Source: Ichthyophis bannanicus (Eukaryota; Chordata; Amphibia; Gymnophiona; Ichthyophiidae). Taken from it: DNA of 64,000 nt. The first letter of the stretch is position 1. Every line of letters starts with the position of its first letter. The notes under the pieces were generated by a model. It did not search any database. It was given only the letters and a program-made list of their open reading frames with translations, and was not told the DNA's origin. The position numbers and the translations under genes are program-made. The stretch lies in NCBI GenBank assembly GCA_033557465.1, contig CM066035.1, forward strand, positions 899,465,309-899,529,308, written 5' to 3'. Of this stretch, positions 51,867 to 63,172 are shown one piece after another.

Positions 51867-52936
51867 TATAAACAAACTGAGCACCCTAAGGATGGAACCT
51901 AACGTTACTGCTTGGGTTAGAAATTGGTTGAGCGGGAGGCGACAAAGGTAAATGGAGCTCACTCTGAGGAGAAGGTAGTTGGGATCTGTCCTTGGTCTGA
52001 TTCTTTTTAACATCTTTGTTAGTGATATAGCGGAAGGGCTGCCGGGTAAGGTTTGCCTATTTGCGGATGATACCAAAATCTGCAATAGAGTAGACACACA
52101 GGAAGGTGTAGATAACATGAGGAGGGATCTAGCTAAGCTTGAAGAATGGTCTAGAATTTGGCAGCTGGAATTTAATTTTAAAAAATGCAAGGTCATTCAT
52201 TTCGGCTGCAGTAATCCAAGGGAGCAATACAGTATAGGGAGTGAAGTACTTTTGTCCACTAAAGAAGATCAGGACCTAGGCGTAGTTGTGTCTGATGATC
52301 TTAAAGTAGCTAAACAGGTAGAAAAGGCGACGGCAAAAGCTAGAAGGATGCTTGGGTGCATAGGGAAAGGAATGGCTAGCAGAAAAAAGGAGGTGATAGT
52401 GCCTCTGTATAAGTCTTTGGTGCATCATCATTTGGAGTATTGTGTGCCATTCTGGAGACCACACCTTCAAAAGGATATAAACAGGATGGAGTTAGTACAG
52501 AGGGTGGCTACTAAAATGGTTAGTGGTCTTCATTATAAAGCATATGAGGACAGACTTAAGGATCTTAATATGTACACCTTGGAGGAAAGGCGGGATAGAG
52601 GTGATATGATTGAGACGTTTAAATACCTCCGAGGCATAAATGCACATTGGGAGAGTCTCTTTCAATTGAAAGCAAGTTCTGCTATGAAGGGACATGGGAT
52701 GAGGGTGAAAGGGGATAGATTCAGGAGTGATATGTGTTAATATTTCTTTACGGAAAGAGTGGTGGATTCATGGAATAGTCTCGAAGTGGTAGAGATGAGA
52801 ACAGTATCTGAATTCAAAAAAGCATGGGACAAACACAGAGGATCTCAAAAGGAAAAAAGGGGACTGTTGTAGTTGTTGATACTGAAGGACAGACTAGATA
52901 GGCCATGTGGTCTTTTTCTATCGTCATTTTTCTATG
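51867..52936 (+). mobile_element. CR1 (lineage A), truncated, inserted in the minus CR1
   Basis: Plus-strand copy with F-N-I-F-V-S-D-I-A-E-G, F-A-D-D-T-K-I-C, the C-terminal region, and a 3' end at TTTCTATG. It is cut off 5' in the RT before motif B. TTTC at 51863-51866 and 52937-52940 is the likely short duplication. The host CR1 reads G-N-I before and E-K-Q-W-A-K-T-E-R after, as expected for a continuous linker. A small deletion near 51950-51980 removed part of the motif B region. Confidence 0.85.
51979..52740 (+). pseudogene. CR1 RT C-terminal half, open over 253 codons
   Basis: It contains G-S-V-L-G-L-I-L-F-N-I-F, F-A-D-D (motif C) and the whole C-terminal region down to F-R-S-D-M-C. There a stop at 52738 replaces the R-K-Y-F-F-T-E continuation, which can be read beyond the stop. 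Motif A is missing because of 5' truncation. Confidence 0.85.
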
Positions 52937-53238
52937 TTTCAATATTCCCCAGATGTTCCCATCCTACTAATGACTCCCTGAGGTAATGGCCCATCTTAGC
53001 AAAGTTAGTTTTCCTAAAGTCTAAGACACTCGCTTTTGAATGGATTTTAACAGCCCTAGTCCAAATACTGAACCCACACCAGCTGGTGATCACAGGATGC
53101 AAAATGATCTCCCACTATAACATCAGAAACACTTTCATTATTGGTATGCACCGAGTCCAGTATGGCCCCTTCACGTGTGTGGTCTCTTACCAGTTGCCTG
53201 ACTAGTCCTCCCTGTAGAGAGTCCAGGATCTCCTTACT

Positions 53239-53529
53239 TCAAGATGATACTGCAGCAGGAATGTGCCAATCAACATCTGGCATATTGAAATCCACTATCA
53301 GTAGCACTTTCCTTTTCCTAGCAATGCTGCATATGTCTTCAATTAACGCTCCATCCACCTCTTCCTCCTGTGAGGGAGGTCTGTATATCACTCCAATGCA
53401 AATAGATTTCTCTTTCCCTCTTTCTAGTTTAACCCACAGTGTCTCCTCTCTCCCTTTTAAGCTCTGTAGTTCCAAAGTTTTAATATTATTTTTTATATAT
53501 AGTGCCATTCCTCCTCCCCTTCTTCCCAC
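53239..53529 (-). pseudogene. CR1 endonuclease (APE-type) fragment
   Basis: G-G-G-M-A-L-Y-I-K, I-C-I-G-V-I-Y-R-P-P and V-D-F-N-M-P-D-V-D-W are the core blocks of the CR1 apurinic-like endonuclease, which nicks the target. The usual G-D-F-N appears as V-D-F-N here. It ends at an in-frame stop. It lies between the linker and ORF1 of the minus-strand CR1. Confidence 0.85.
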
Positions 53530-53826
53530 CCTGTCCTCTCTGAATAAAGTATAGCCTGGTATAGTTACATCTCAGTCATGGTTTTCTATGAACCATGTTT
53601 CTGTAACTGCCACTAAATCCAAGTCAGCCTCTCCCATTAAAGCTTCAACATCTGGGATCTTATTTCCCATGCTACATTTATACACACCGCTTTACATATG
53701 TTGCCCCTTTTACCCATTTCCATGAAGGTATTTAATGTTTCACTTACCTGGGGGCTTTCTTCACCCATCCCCAATGAATCTAGTTTAAAGCCCTCTTCAG
53801 TAGATTAGCCAGCTACCAAAGACACG

Positions 53827-54640
53827 TCAACCTTTCTTGGACAGATAGACACCATCTCTACCCTGCAACCCTTGGAACAGCATCCCATGGTCCAGGAAAC
53901 TAAAATGCTCTCGATGACACCATCCACGCAGCCATGCATTCATCTCAAAGATGCGAGCTTCTCTGCCTTGGCATTTACCCTCAACATGGAGGATTGAAGA
54001 GAACACCGCCTGCACCCTATCTGCTTCACCCTCTGTCCCAGAGCCATGAAGTAACTTTTGATACACTCAGAGGGACATCCGGCAGTATCATTTGTGCCAA
54101 CATGGATTAGCAACATTGGGTAATAGTCAGTGGGCTTGATGAGTCTTGGCAAACTCTCCGTAACATCTCGGATTTTGGCACCTGGCAGACAGCATACCTC
54201 TCTGTACATCAAGTCTGGTCGGCAGATAGACGCCTCCATACCCCTCAGAAGAGTCACCAACCACCACTACCCTTCGCTTCCTCGTGGTCACTGATTCTGC
54301 AACTTTATGGTGCTCAAGCTCTGGTTCTTCCCTTTCCAGGAATGCTTTCACCTCCTCCACTTCCAGGGCTGCATAATAGTTCTTCAGTTCAAGGGCTGGA
54401 GAAGTTGGATTGATGATTCTGCAGGCCCTGGTGACTTGTAGACTCCCATCTTCTCCTCTGCTGGAGAGCTTGGATGTTGCAAGAAGCATCTCATCAGTGT
54501 ACTTCTCGTGGTCTTGAATGCTCCTCCTCTCTGAATTCCTTCACTTGTTTCCTGAGAGCTTCAGCATGAAGGCATCCGGCACATGGAACCAGTCCTTCAA
54601 CTGGCACTGGGACCTCTGTCTGGACAGAGGCAGAAGCTGT
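53827..54640 (-). pseudogene. CR1 ORF1 with SGNH/esterase-like domain, frameshifted
   Basis: Overlapping minus frames (54494-54640 part, 54127-54489, 53940-54260, 53827-54066). The N-terminal part has C-A-G-C and a coiled coil (A-L-R-K-Q-V-K-E-F-R-E-E-E). Then come V-V-V-V-G-D-S (nucleophile motif), H-V-G-T-N-D-T-A-G (oxyanion/Asn block) and D-G-V-Y-L-S-K-K-G, where the usual catalytic His is Tyr. This esterase domain in CR1 ORF1 is known from the literature; its role in the life cycle is not settled. At least two frameshifts inactivate this copy. Confidence 0.82.
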
Positions 54641-55219
54641 AATGTGGTCAACAGCCTGGTAAAATGCCTGCCTGGTGTGAAGGTAGCAGACCTCACGTGC
54701 CATCTAGACAAGGTATTAGATAGTGCTGGGGAGGAGTCTGCTGTATTAGTACATGTCGGTCCCAATAACATAGGAAAATGTGGTAGGGAGGTTCTGGAGG
54801 CTAAATTTAGGCTTTTAGGTCGGAAGTTGAAATCCAGAACTTTCAGGGTAGCATCCTCCAAAATGCTTCCCGTTCCACGTGCAGGACCCAAAAGGCAGAC
54901 AGAGCTCTAGAATCTCGATGCGTGGATGAGATGATGATGCAAGGATGTGTGTTTTAGATTTGTTAGCAACTGGGGAACATTCTGGGGAAAGGAGGGGCTC
55001 CTCCAAAGGTATGGGCTTCACCTTGACTGGGATGGAACCAGGCTGCTGGCATTAACCTTTAAAAAGGAGATAGAGCAGCTTTTAAACTTGATAATAGGGG
55101 AGAGGCGACAGTCACCCAAGAGCGCATGGTTTGGAACAATGTGTCCTTGAAGGATACTACCAAAGGAATGAAGTTAGGGCATATCAACAGAGGTTCCAAC
55201 AAATACAAAAGTAGCCCAA

Positions 55220-56315
55220 ATGCCCTTGAGTATGGAGCAGACAGAGCTTAAAGATTCCAAATTATCCCTGCCTATTGATAGCCAGATTAATATGAATAAA
55301 ATACAGCCTCTGAAATGCTTCTATGCAAAAGCTAGAAGTCTAAAAAATAAAATGGGAGAGTTAGACTATATAGCACTAAATGAGAGATTAGATATGATTG
55401 GTATCTCAGAGACATGGTGGAAGGAGGACAACTAGTGGAACACTGTGATACCTGGGTACAAACTACCAGTATATCGTAATGATAGAGCTGATCAACTTGG
55501 TGGAGGGGTTGCGCTCTGTGTTAGAGAGGGCATTGAGTCACAAAGAATTAAAGTTTTGCAGGAAACAAAATTTGTTGTAAAATCTCTATGGATTGAAATT
55601 CCATGTAAAAAGGGGAAGGCGATGGTAGACTGCCTGGCCAGACTGAACAAATGGATGATGAAATACTCAAGGAAATCAGGGAAGCTAACAAAAGTTACAG
55701 CACAGTAATGATAATGGGTGATTTCAATTACTCCGGTATTGACTGGGTCAGCGTCACAGCAGGACATGCTAGGGAGATAACGTTTCTAGATGAAATAAAT
55801 GATAAATAGCTTCTTGAAGCAGCTGGTTCATGAACCAACCAGAGGGGAAGCCATTTTGGACCTAGTCCTTAGTGGAACACCAGATCTGGTGCAAGAGATA
55901 AGGGTGTTGGGGCCACTTGGCCATAGTGATCACAGCATGATTGCGTTTGATTTAATTAATAGAGGAGGGATGGTAAGGAAGTCCACAGTACTACCTTTTA
56001 ACTTTCAAAAGGGAGACTATGATAAAATGAGGTAAATAGTTAAGAAAAAACTGAAAGGAGCAGTTGCAAAAAGTTAAAGACATATATCAAGCTTGGGTGT
56101 TGTTTAAAAATGCTATCTTGGAAGCTCAGACCAGCTGTATTCCACACTTTAAGAAAAGTGAAAGGAAGTCCAAAAAACTGCCAGAATGGTTTAAAGATGA
56201 GGTTAGAGAGGCAGTTGTTGCCAAAAAAAAGCATCTTTCAGGAAATGGAAAAAAGAGCCAAATGACAAAAACTGGAAACAGCACAAGCACTGTCAAGTTA
56301 GATGCAAGGCGTTGA
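55220..56315 (+). pseudogene. CR1 lineage B endonuclease and linker, broken
   Basis: Frames 55220-55435, 55445-55708, 55799-56035 and 56064-56315. Motifs: C-F-Y-A-K-A-R-S-L, D-M-I-G-I-S-E-T-W-W (Glu of the active site), Y-R-N-D-R, then after frame changes D-L-V-L-S-G-T-P-D-L-V and G-H-S-D-H-S-M-I (catalytic Asp-His). The linker has S-E-R-K-S-K-K-L-P-E-W. The G-D-F-N block is split near 55715. Confidence 0.8.
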
Positions 56316-56599
56316 TAAGGCAGTCAAAGAGAGAATTTGAGAAGAAACTTGCTGTGGAAGCAAAAACGAGCAATGAAGACTTTTTCAAGTACATTTGTAG
56401 CAAAAATACCTGTGAAGAGAGTCAGTTGGACCATTAGATGATAGAGAGGTAAAAGGAGCACTAAGAGGGGACAAGGCCATAACTGAGAGACCGAATGAAT
56501 TCTTTGCTTCAGTCTTTATGAGGAAGATGTAGGGATGTTACCCATGACTGAAGAGGTATTTAAAGGTGATACTGCAGAAGAATTGAAAGAAATATCGAT

Positions 56600-57884
56600 A
56601 CACTATTTGATAAACTAAAGAGTAGCAAATCACCTGGACCAGGTGGTATACATCCAAGGGTGTTGAAAGAACTGAAATATGAGATTGCAGACCAACATGG
56701 CTTTAGACAAGGAAGATCTTGTCTTACTAATCTGTTATGTTTTTTTGAAGGTATGAACATACAGATACACTATATCAACTGACTCAACTTTGTCTATCTG
56801 GACTTTCAGAAAGCTTTTGACAAGGTCCCTCATCAGAGACACTTGGCAAGACTAAAAAGTCATGGGATAGAAGGCAGTGTACTATTGTGGATCAAGAATT
56901 GGTTAGAAGATAGGAACAGAGGGTAGGGCTAAATGGCCAATTTTCCCAATGGAGAAAGGTGAATAGTGGAGTACCCCAGGGATCTGTGCTGGGTCCGCTG
57001 GTTCTTAACATATTCATAAATGACCTGGAAATGGGAATAATGAGTGAGGTTATCAAATTTGCAAATGACACAAAACTATTTAAAGTTGTTAATACCCATG
57101 AGGATAGTGGAAAATTGCAAGAGGATCTTGATTGGAAGACTCTGCATCCAAATGGCAGATGAAATTTTATATGGACAAGTGCAAAGTTATGCACCTAGGA
57201 AAGAACAACCCAAAAACTATGGTTACATGATGCAAGGTTCCACATTAGTAACCAGCATCCAGGAAAAAGATTTAGGAGTCATCATGGATAACATGTTAAA
57301 ACCCTCTGCCCAGTGTGCAGCGGCGGCCAAGAGAGCAAATAGAATGCTAGGTATCATAAGGAAAGGAATGGAAAATAAAACAAAGGATATTATAATGCCT
57401 CTGTATCGTTCCCATGGTGCGACCGCACCTTGAATATTGTGTGCAATTCTGGTCGCCGTATCTTAAAAAGGGTATAGCGTTATTAGAAAAGGTTCAGAAA
57501 AGAGCCACCAAAATGGTAAAGGGGATGGAAGGATACCCCTATGAAGAGAGGCTAAAAAGGTTAGGGCTCTTCAACCTGGAAAAGAGACAGCTGAGGGGAG
57601 ATATGATAGAGGTCTATAAATTAATGAATGGAGTACAACGGGTAAACATAGATCGATTGTTTACATCATCAGACTATAGAAAGACTAGGGGACATGCAAT
57701 GAAGCTACAGGGTTACTTATTTAAGACTAATGAGAGAAAATATTTTTTCACTCAACGTGTAATCAAACTCTGGAATTTGTTAGCGGAGGATGTAGTAAAT
57801 GCTGTTAGCGTAGCTGGGTTTAAAAAAGGTTTGGACATGTTCCTGGAGGAAAGGTTAAAAGGGTCCTGGGATATCACTGCTTGA
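56600..57884 (+). pseudogene. CR1 lineage B reverse transcriptase, broken
   Basis: S-P-G-P-G-G-I-H near 56630, G-F-R-Q-G-R-S-C near 56700 and F-V-Y-L-D-F-Q-K-A-F-D near 56790 (motif A) come first. Then G-V-P-Q-G-S-V-L-G-P at 56960-56995 and F-A-N-D near 57060, where the first Asp of F-A-D-D has become Asn. The C-terminal frame 57414-57884 is open for 156 codons (V-R-P-H-L-E-Y-C-V-Q-F-W, R-G-D-M-I-E-V-Y-K, K-Y-F-F-T-Q-R-V). The catalytic change and the frameshifts show the copy is dead. Confidence 0.82.
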
Positions 57885-58974
57885 CCCAATACAAGCATTG
57901 TGGAAGCTATGTACATTTTTGGGAACAGGGGCGGCCCAAGGGGGGTGCGGGGCCATGTGCGGAGATTAATTGTAGGGCCTCATTTGCATAAGGAGTCTCA
58001 GTTGCATACATATTTGCATAATATTAACATGCACGTTTAGTAAACATGCCTTTTAATGAGTGTCTGGATAAAGAAAGTCTAACGGATTTCTACATTACTG
58101 TATTGCAGTGACAACCGCCAGGCCCATTAGGAAGTACTATAAACACTGACCATTTAGAACCCATAGCAAATCCACCGTATCATAACAGCACTGCCAGGAC
58201 TCACAAAGCACCAAACCTTACCTATCAAAAGGACAACACGGCAAATATTAAACCAATACATCTCAGAGAATACCAATACATCTCACTGGGAGAAAGAGAA
58301 CAAGAGGGACTGTCAAATAGAAACTACATGAACGGAATACCTCAGCTCGGTTACACATGCAGAACATAGAACCTCACCACACAAAGAGCAAGGGATCACA
58401 ATTTAGAAATAGGAAGATAATAATTAAACTGGGAACCCCAAAAGCCAAACATGAAATGTACAACACTGGAAAAATAAAAACTATAAATTAATTTCCTCTT
58501 GCACTAAACAAAAACGCAAAGATGTTAGCAATACACACTTCTCAGACCTGACACATTCCAGTTAATAAATTCAAAATAAAAAGTATTTTTCTACCTTCTG
58601 TTTGGGCATTTTATTTTCCAGTCACTTTCTTCTGGTTTCTTCGTGTCTTCTGCGAGCTATCCATTTGTCCTTTCTTCTCTTTTAGATTTTTTCCATTTTC
58701 TTTCTCTATATCTGCTTTAACATACTGATTGTTTCCCTTTTGCTCTTTCCCTCCATTTCTTTCCTTATTCCTTTATCATCCACTGAAATTTCACCCTTCC
58801 ATTCTCAATCCCCTCTTACTCTCCCAATACCCGGCCCATCGTAGACTTTTCTTCCACACAAAATATATTTTCCCTTCTCCATTCTCATTCCCCATCCATT
58901 CTAGTCCTCCCCCAAAATCAGCTCCCTTATAGTTCTAGACCCACCCAGCATCCGCTCCCTTCTAGTCCCATTCT

Positions 58975-59770
58975 CCCATGCCCCCCCACATCAGCCCATT
59001 TCCAGTCCTATTCTAGCCCATCACCCATTTGTAGTCCAAGCTCCCCCCATCAGCCCATCTCTAGTCCGATTCCAGCTCATCAGCCCATTTCCAGTCCTAG
59101 CCCCACATATGCTCTTTTCCAGTTCCATTCCAGCCCCCCATCAGCCAATTTCCAATCCTAGCCCCCTTGTCAGCCCACTTCCAGTCCTATTCCAGCCCCC
59201 ATCAGCCCATTTCCAGTGCTAGCCCTCCCACCACAGCCCATTTCCAGTCCTTGACCCCCCCAATCACAGCCCATTTCCAGTCCATGTCCTCCCCATCACA
59301 GCCTCTTTCCAGTCCTAGCCCCCCCCATCATAGCCCATTTCCAGTCCTAGCCCCCCCATCATAGCCCATTTCCAGTCCTAGAACCCCCCCCCCCCACCAC
59401 CACCACCACCATCACAGCCCATTTGCAGTCTTAGGCCTCCGATCACAGCCCATTTCCAGTCCAAGTTCCCCACCACCACCATAGCTCATTTCCAGTCCAT
59501 GTTCCCCCCTCACCATCACAGCCCCTTTCCAGTCCATGTTACCCCCCCAACCATCACAGCCCATTTGCAGTCCTAGCCCCCCTAATCACAGCCCATTTCC
59601 AGTCCAAGTTCCTCCCCTCCCCCACCAAAGCCCATTTCCAGTCCAGGTCCCCCCCATCACAGCCCATTTCCAGTCCAGGTTCCCCCCCCCCCCCATAGCC
59701 CATTTCCATTCCAGGTTCCCCCCTCTCCCATCACAGCCCATCCAGTCCTTGGCCTGCCTCCCCCCCCCCC
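58975..59770 (-). repeat. C-rich minisatellite (G-rich on minus strand)
   Basis: About two dozen imperfect units of roughly 30-37 bp of the form CAGCCCATTTCCAGTCC, then TAG/ATG, then a C-run of 5-12 and CATCA. This is the complement of the array at 47230-48070. Confidence 0.9.
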
Positions 59771-59833
59771 CCCGACCAGCCCCACGGCTGTCTGAGGGGC
59801 TTCAGAGGGAGCCGGGGAAGCCTGCACGAGGCC

Positions 59834-60033
59834 CCAGCTCCCTCTGTACAACCGCCAGCATGAATATCCTTTTTCCCTCATGCTGGCGGCTGTTTCTGTG
59901 AAGCCGCGAATGCTGGGAAAGGTTTTAGGCATTGCCTTTAACCTTTCCCAGCAATCGCGGCTTCAGAGAAACACCCGCCAGCGTGAAGGAAAAGGATCTT
60001 CACGCTGGCGGTTGTACAGAGGGACCCGGGGCC
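59834..60033. repeat. Long hairpin inside hAT-like element
   Basis: The left arm (about 59836-59918: CTCCCTCTGTAC, ACCGCCAGC, then CTGTGAAGCCGCGA) and right arm (about 59955-60033: TCGCGGCTTCAGAG, GCCAGCGTGAAG, GTACAGAGGGA) are diverged reverse complements with an internal GGGAAAGG/CCTTTCCC pair. It is homologous to the hairpin at 46989-47177. Confidence 0.8.
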
Positions 60034-60399
60034 TCATGCGGGCTTCCCCAGCTCCCTTTGAAGCTGTCCGGTGTGCCATAATGGTGTTTGCGTGGGGCCG
60101 TGGGAACAACATTATTGCACAATGGACGGGCCTACCCTGTTTGGGAACCCGCCAGGTACTTATGACCTGGATTGGCCATTGTTGGAAACAGGATACTGGG
60201 CTTGATGAATCTTGGTCTAACCCAGTATGGTATATCTTATACTCTTATGATTTTTCCCAGCCATTGTTTAGTTGGTGCAGCTTAGGCATTTGTTAAAGCA
60301 AAAGAGAGAGAGACCTATCAAAGTACCAGCCCATTTCCCAGCTTTGTTTGAAATGTATAGCCCCTGTTAGGAATGCTACATTGGTTTCTCTGTGGGGGT

Positions 60400-61740
60400 A
60401 CGGGTGTGTCTGGATGGGTGTGGGGATGGGGGTACTGGGTTGGGTTTCTAGATGAGAGAGGGGAAATTTTGGGTCACCGACGGTAAGAATGGGGGTTTCA
60501 AGCGTGATGCATGTTAACATTTTGATTTTAAAATCAGAATAAAGGATTATTATGTATAGTTTCTTTAAATGTTAAGGGTTTGCGTTCCTCTCAGAAATGC
60601 TCCTTGCTGTTCAAGGAGTTGGGGAGTCTCAAGGCCACAACTGGTTTTGCACAAGAGACAAATCTGATTAAGTGATATGACAAAATAGTACAATTTCAGT
60701 CATTTCCCCATATTTTTTTGCCTCTAATATGCTTGAACGGAAAAAGAATGAGGTGAACATTCTTTTTTCAAAAGTCCTATGACCAGTTCTATACTGGGAA
60801 GATTTGGAGTATAGCCCCAGTACTAACTATGTCCTCTTTGTTGAGTGTTTGGAAGTGAAAATAAGGGGAGCCCCTAAGTGATCTTTCTTTCTAGGAGGTG
60901 ATTTTAATCTATCCACTAATTCTGCATTGGACAATTCTGTTGTAGTGCATTACGAATGGAAAGGACATGCAGCTTTTTGGGGATTTTGTGGTGTATTTAG
61001 GACTTCTGGATACGTGAAGGACTCTTAATCCTAGGTCCTGTTCATTTTCCATCTTTTCTATAGTTCAAAACTCCTGTTCTAGGATAGACTACATTTTTAT
61101 TGACAAAGCTTGGTTTGCAAAGGTTTTAAGGGTGGATATTGAACGTTTTCTTGGTTGGATCATACCCCAGTTAGTTTGAATCTTCAGATAGGGTTTGCGG
61201 ATCATCCACTAAAGTTTGGATGGCTAAATGATTCATTGTTGTGGGAGGATGAGGTGGGGTCACATATAGAATAAGATATATCTATTAGAGTTTTATTGAT
61301 ACAGGGGAAGTTTCTGACTCTGTCCTGTGGGGTAGGCTGAAAGCGATACCTGGGGGTTGTTTTTAATGTGGGCTAGTAAAAAGAAAAGTGAGTGGGAGGA
61401 CAAGGCTCGATCCTTATTGTAGAAGTTTATTGCCTAGGATAGGGAAAACGTTAGTAGGCCTATGGAAGTCTTGGCCTTGCAAATACTCCATATTAAAACT
61501 GCCTTGTCATTTACAAACAACATCTTATGATACCGTAGCAAGTTAGACAGCATCATTATTAGTTGGGGAATTGTGCTGGCAATTTACTGGCTGCACAGCT
61601 TAAAGTTCAAAAGTTGAGGAACTATATTATGCACATTGGGAAGAGGTGTTTTTTGTCCAAGCCTGATATGATAAGAAAGAGGTTTGCTCAATTTCATAGT
61701 GAATTCCAGATCTTCCTGCTAAACCAGTTCAGACAAATAG
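60400..61740 (+). mobile_element. L1-like ORF2 endonuclease fragment
   Basis: After shifts the plus strand gives L-N-V-K-G-L-R-S-S-Q-K-C-S-L-L-F-K-E-L and A-Q-E-T (60570-60660), then F-L-G-G-D-F-N-L-S (60890-60915), and later eroded text. These are the first blocks of an L1/Tx1-type endonuclease. Many stops; the 3' side fades near 61740. Confidence 0.65.
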
Positions 61741-62089
61741 GTTATTTCCCCCTGCCAGCAGATGATGGAGACAGAGAAAAAAACCCCAGAACTTTGCTGT
61801 GACATCACCACTGGCATAAAACCTAGCACAGCTAGAGGTAGACTTCAGTATTTTCTCTGTCTACAGCAGATGGTGGTTGCCCACAAGTCAGTTGAACTCA
61901 GTCTTAGGGGGACCCCGTAGTTCATCTTGGGGAGGAGTTCCTGGCTAAGGAAGCCAGTGTAACGCTGGGTTTCTTCAGGATCACGAGAATCCTCTACAGG
62001 GGTGCCTGTTAGCTTTTTAGCTATTTTCTTTTGTTTCACTTTTACGGTTAAAAATAAATAAATGGAAAAGAAAAAGAAGTCATACTCCT
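61741..62089. other. Intergenic, unassigned
   Basis: Nothing recognised; a short AAATAAATAAATGG run occurs near 62050. Confidence 0.4.
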
Positions 62090-62583
62090 ACTATTGATCA
62101 TTTATATAGCAATACAAGGAGTGTGCAGCGCTGCACAGATACATGTAAAGACAGTCCCTGCTCATGAGAGCTTACAATCTAGTCAAGACAGACAATACAA
62201 CTGCTGAGGTCAGGGATACAAACTAGGGTAAGGTAAGGAGACACACAGGAGACAAGCAGATCAGGATCCAAAAGCAGCCTCAAAGTGGTGAGCTTTTAGC
62301 ATGGATTTGAAAAGGGCCAGGAATGAAGTCTGAAGTACAGACTCAGGTAGTTTGTTCCAGGCATAAGGAGCAGCAAGGTGAAAGGAGCAAAGTCTGGAGT
62401 TGGTAGTGGAGGAAAAGGGCAAAGAGAGCAGCAAGCTGGTTGAAGAGCGGAGTTCACGAGGAGGGGCGTAGGGAGAGAGGAAAGGTAGTGAGGAGCAACA
62501 GAATGTGTGCATTTTTGGGTCAGTAGAAGAAGTTTGAATTGGATATGGAAATGGATGGGGAGCCAGTGAAGTGATTTGAGGAG
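62090..62583 (-). mobile_element. L2 LINE 3' end
   Basis: On the minus strand: H-W-L-P-I-H-F-H-I-Q-F-K, A-P-H-Y-L-S-S-L, C-S-F-H-L-A-A-P-Y-A-W-N-K-L-P and F-K-S-M-L-K-A-H, the L2 ORF2 C-terminus. The 3' UTR has CTAGATTGTAAGCTCTCATG and TGTGCAGCGCTGCACACTCC. One frameshift lies near 62400-62500. Confidence 0.85.
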
Positions 62584-63172
62584 ATTCTGGTCACCATATC
62601 TTAAAAAGGATATAGAAGAACTGGGAAAGGTACAGAGAAGAGCGACCAAAATGGTAAAGGGGATGGAAGATATCGCTATGAGGAAAGGCTTAAAAGCTTA
62701 GGGCTCTTCAACTTGGCATAGACACAGCTGAGGGAAGACATGATAGAGGTCTATAAATTAATGAATGGAGTAGAACAGGTAAACAGATTGGTTGTTTACT
62801 CCTTCAAAAAATGGAAAGACTAGGGGACACACAATGAAGCTGCAATTTGGCACATTTAAGATTAATAGAAGAAAATATTTTTTCACTCAGCACGTAATCA
62901 AACTCTGGAATTTGTTACCGGAGAATGTAGTAAAAGCTGTTAGTGTATCTGGGTTCAAAACAGGTTAGGATAAGTTCCTGAAGGAAACCTCCATAAACCA
63001 TAATTAAAGAGGCCCTAAGAAATCTACTGCTTACCCCTGGGACAAGCAGCATGGGAACCCGACAGGTACGCGATACCTGGACTGGCCGTGGTTGGAAACA
63101 GAATACTGGGCTTGATGGACACTTGGTCTGACCTAGTATGACCTATCCTATGTTCTTATGTTATTTAACTCC
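62584..63172 (+). mobile_element. CR1 (lineage B) 3' fragment
   Basis: It starts in the V-Q-F-W-S-P-like block (GATTCTGGTCACCATATC), continues through R-A-T-K-M-V-K-G, D-M-I-E-V-Y-K-L-M-N-G, K-Y-F-F-T-Q and the tail GGGCTTGATGGACACTTGGTC to TATGTTCTTATG. It directly follows the L2 fragment. Several stops. Confidence 0.85.

Larger units (their letters stand above)
46222..54640 (-). mobile_element. Near full-length CR1 (lineage A) with three nested insertions
   Basis: From 3' to 5' on the minus strand: 3' UTR and C-terminal region (46222-46803), RT (48828-49833), RT-endonuclease linker with Y-F-C-S-V-F-T-D-E-E (51382-51866), endonuclease (52937-about 53560), spacer, and ORF1 (about 53800-54640). 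Insertions are a hAT-like element (46804-48827), a CACTG-ended element (49834-51381) and a plus-strand CR1 (51867-52936). Removing them leaves about 3.8 kb in one continuous order, close to the size of an intact CR1. The remaining coding text has several stops and frameshifts. Confidence 0.88.
57926..60139. mobile_element. hAT-like element with C-rich minisatellite (2,214 bp)
   Basis: Start CAGGGGCGGCCC, end GGGCCTACCCTG (inverted repeat, two mismatches). An 8-bp duplication, TTTGGGAA, flanks it at 57918-57925 and 60140-60147. Excision rejoins the CR1 tail. About 58380-60070 is an inverted, diverged copy of the interior of the 46804-48827 element: AT-rich part, minisatellite, then hairpin. 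The terminal parts are unrelated to that element. No transposase visible. Confidence 0.85.
54650..60255 (+). mobile_element. CR1 (lineage B), near full-length, interrupted by hAT-like element
   Basis: Plus-strand order: ORF1 end (54660-54900: V-A-D-L-T-C-H-L-D-K-V, H-V-G-P-N-N-I-G-K), then ORF2 endonuclease (55300-56030: A-R-S-L-K-N-K-M-G-E-L, G-I-S-E-T-W-W, G-G-G-V-A-L, later H-S-D-H). The linker (56060-56450), RT (56600-57160), C-terminal region (57170-57884) and 3' tail follow. The tail continues after the insertion at 60140-60255 (GATACTGGGCTTGATGAATC…). At least eight frameshifts or stops. Net length after excision is about 3.4 kb. Confidence 0.85.
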
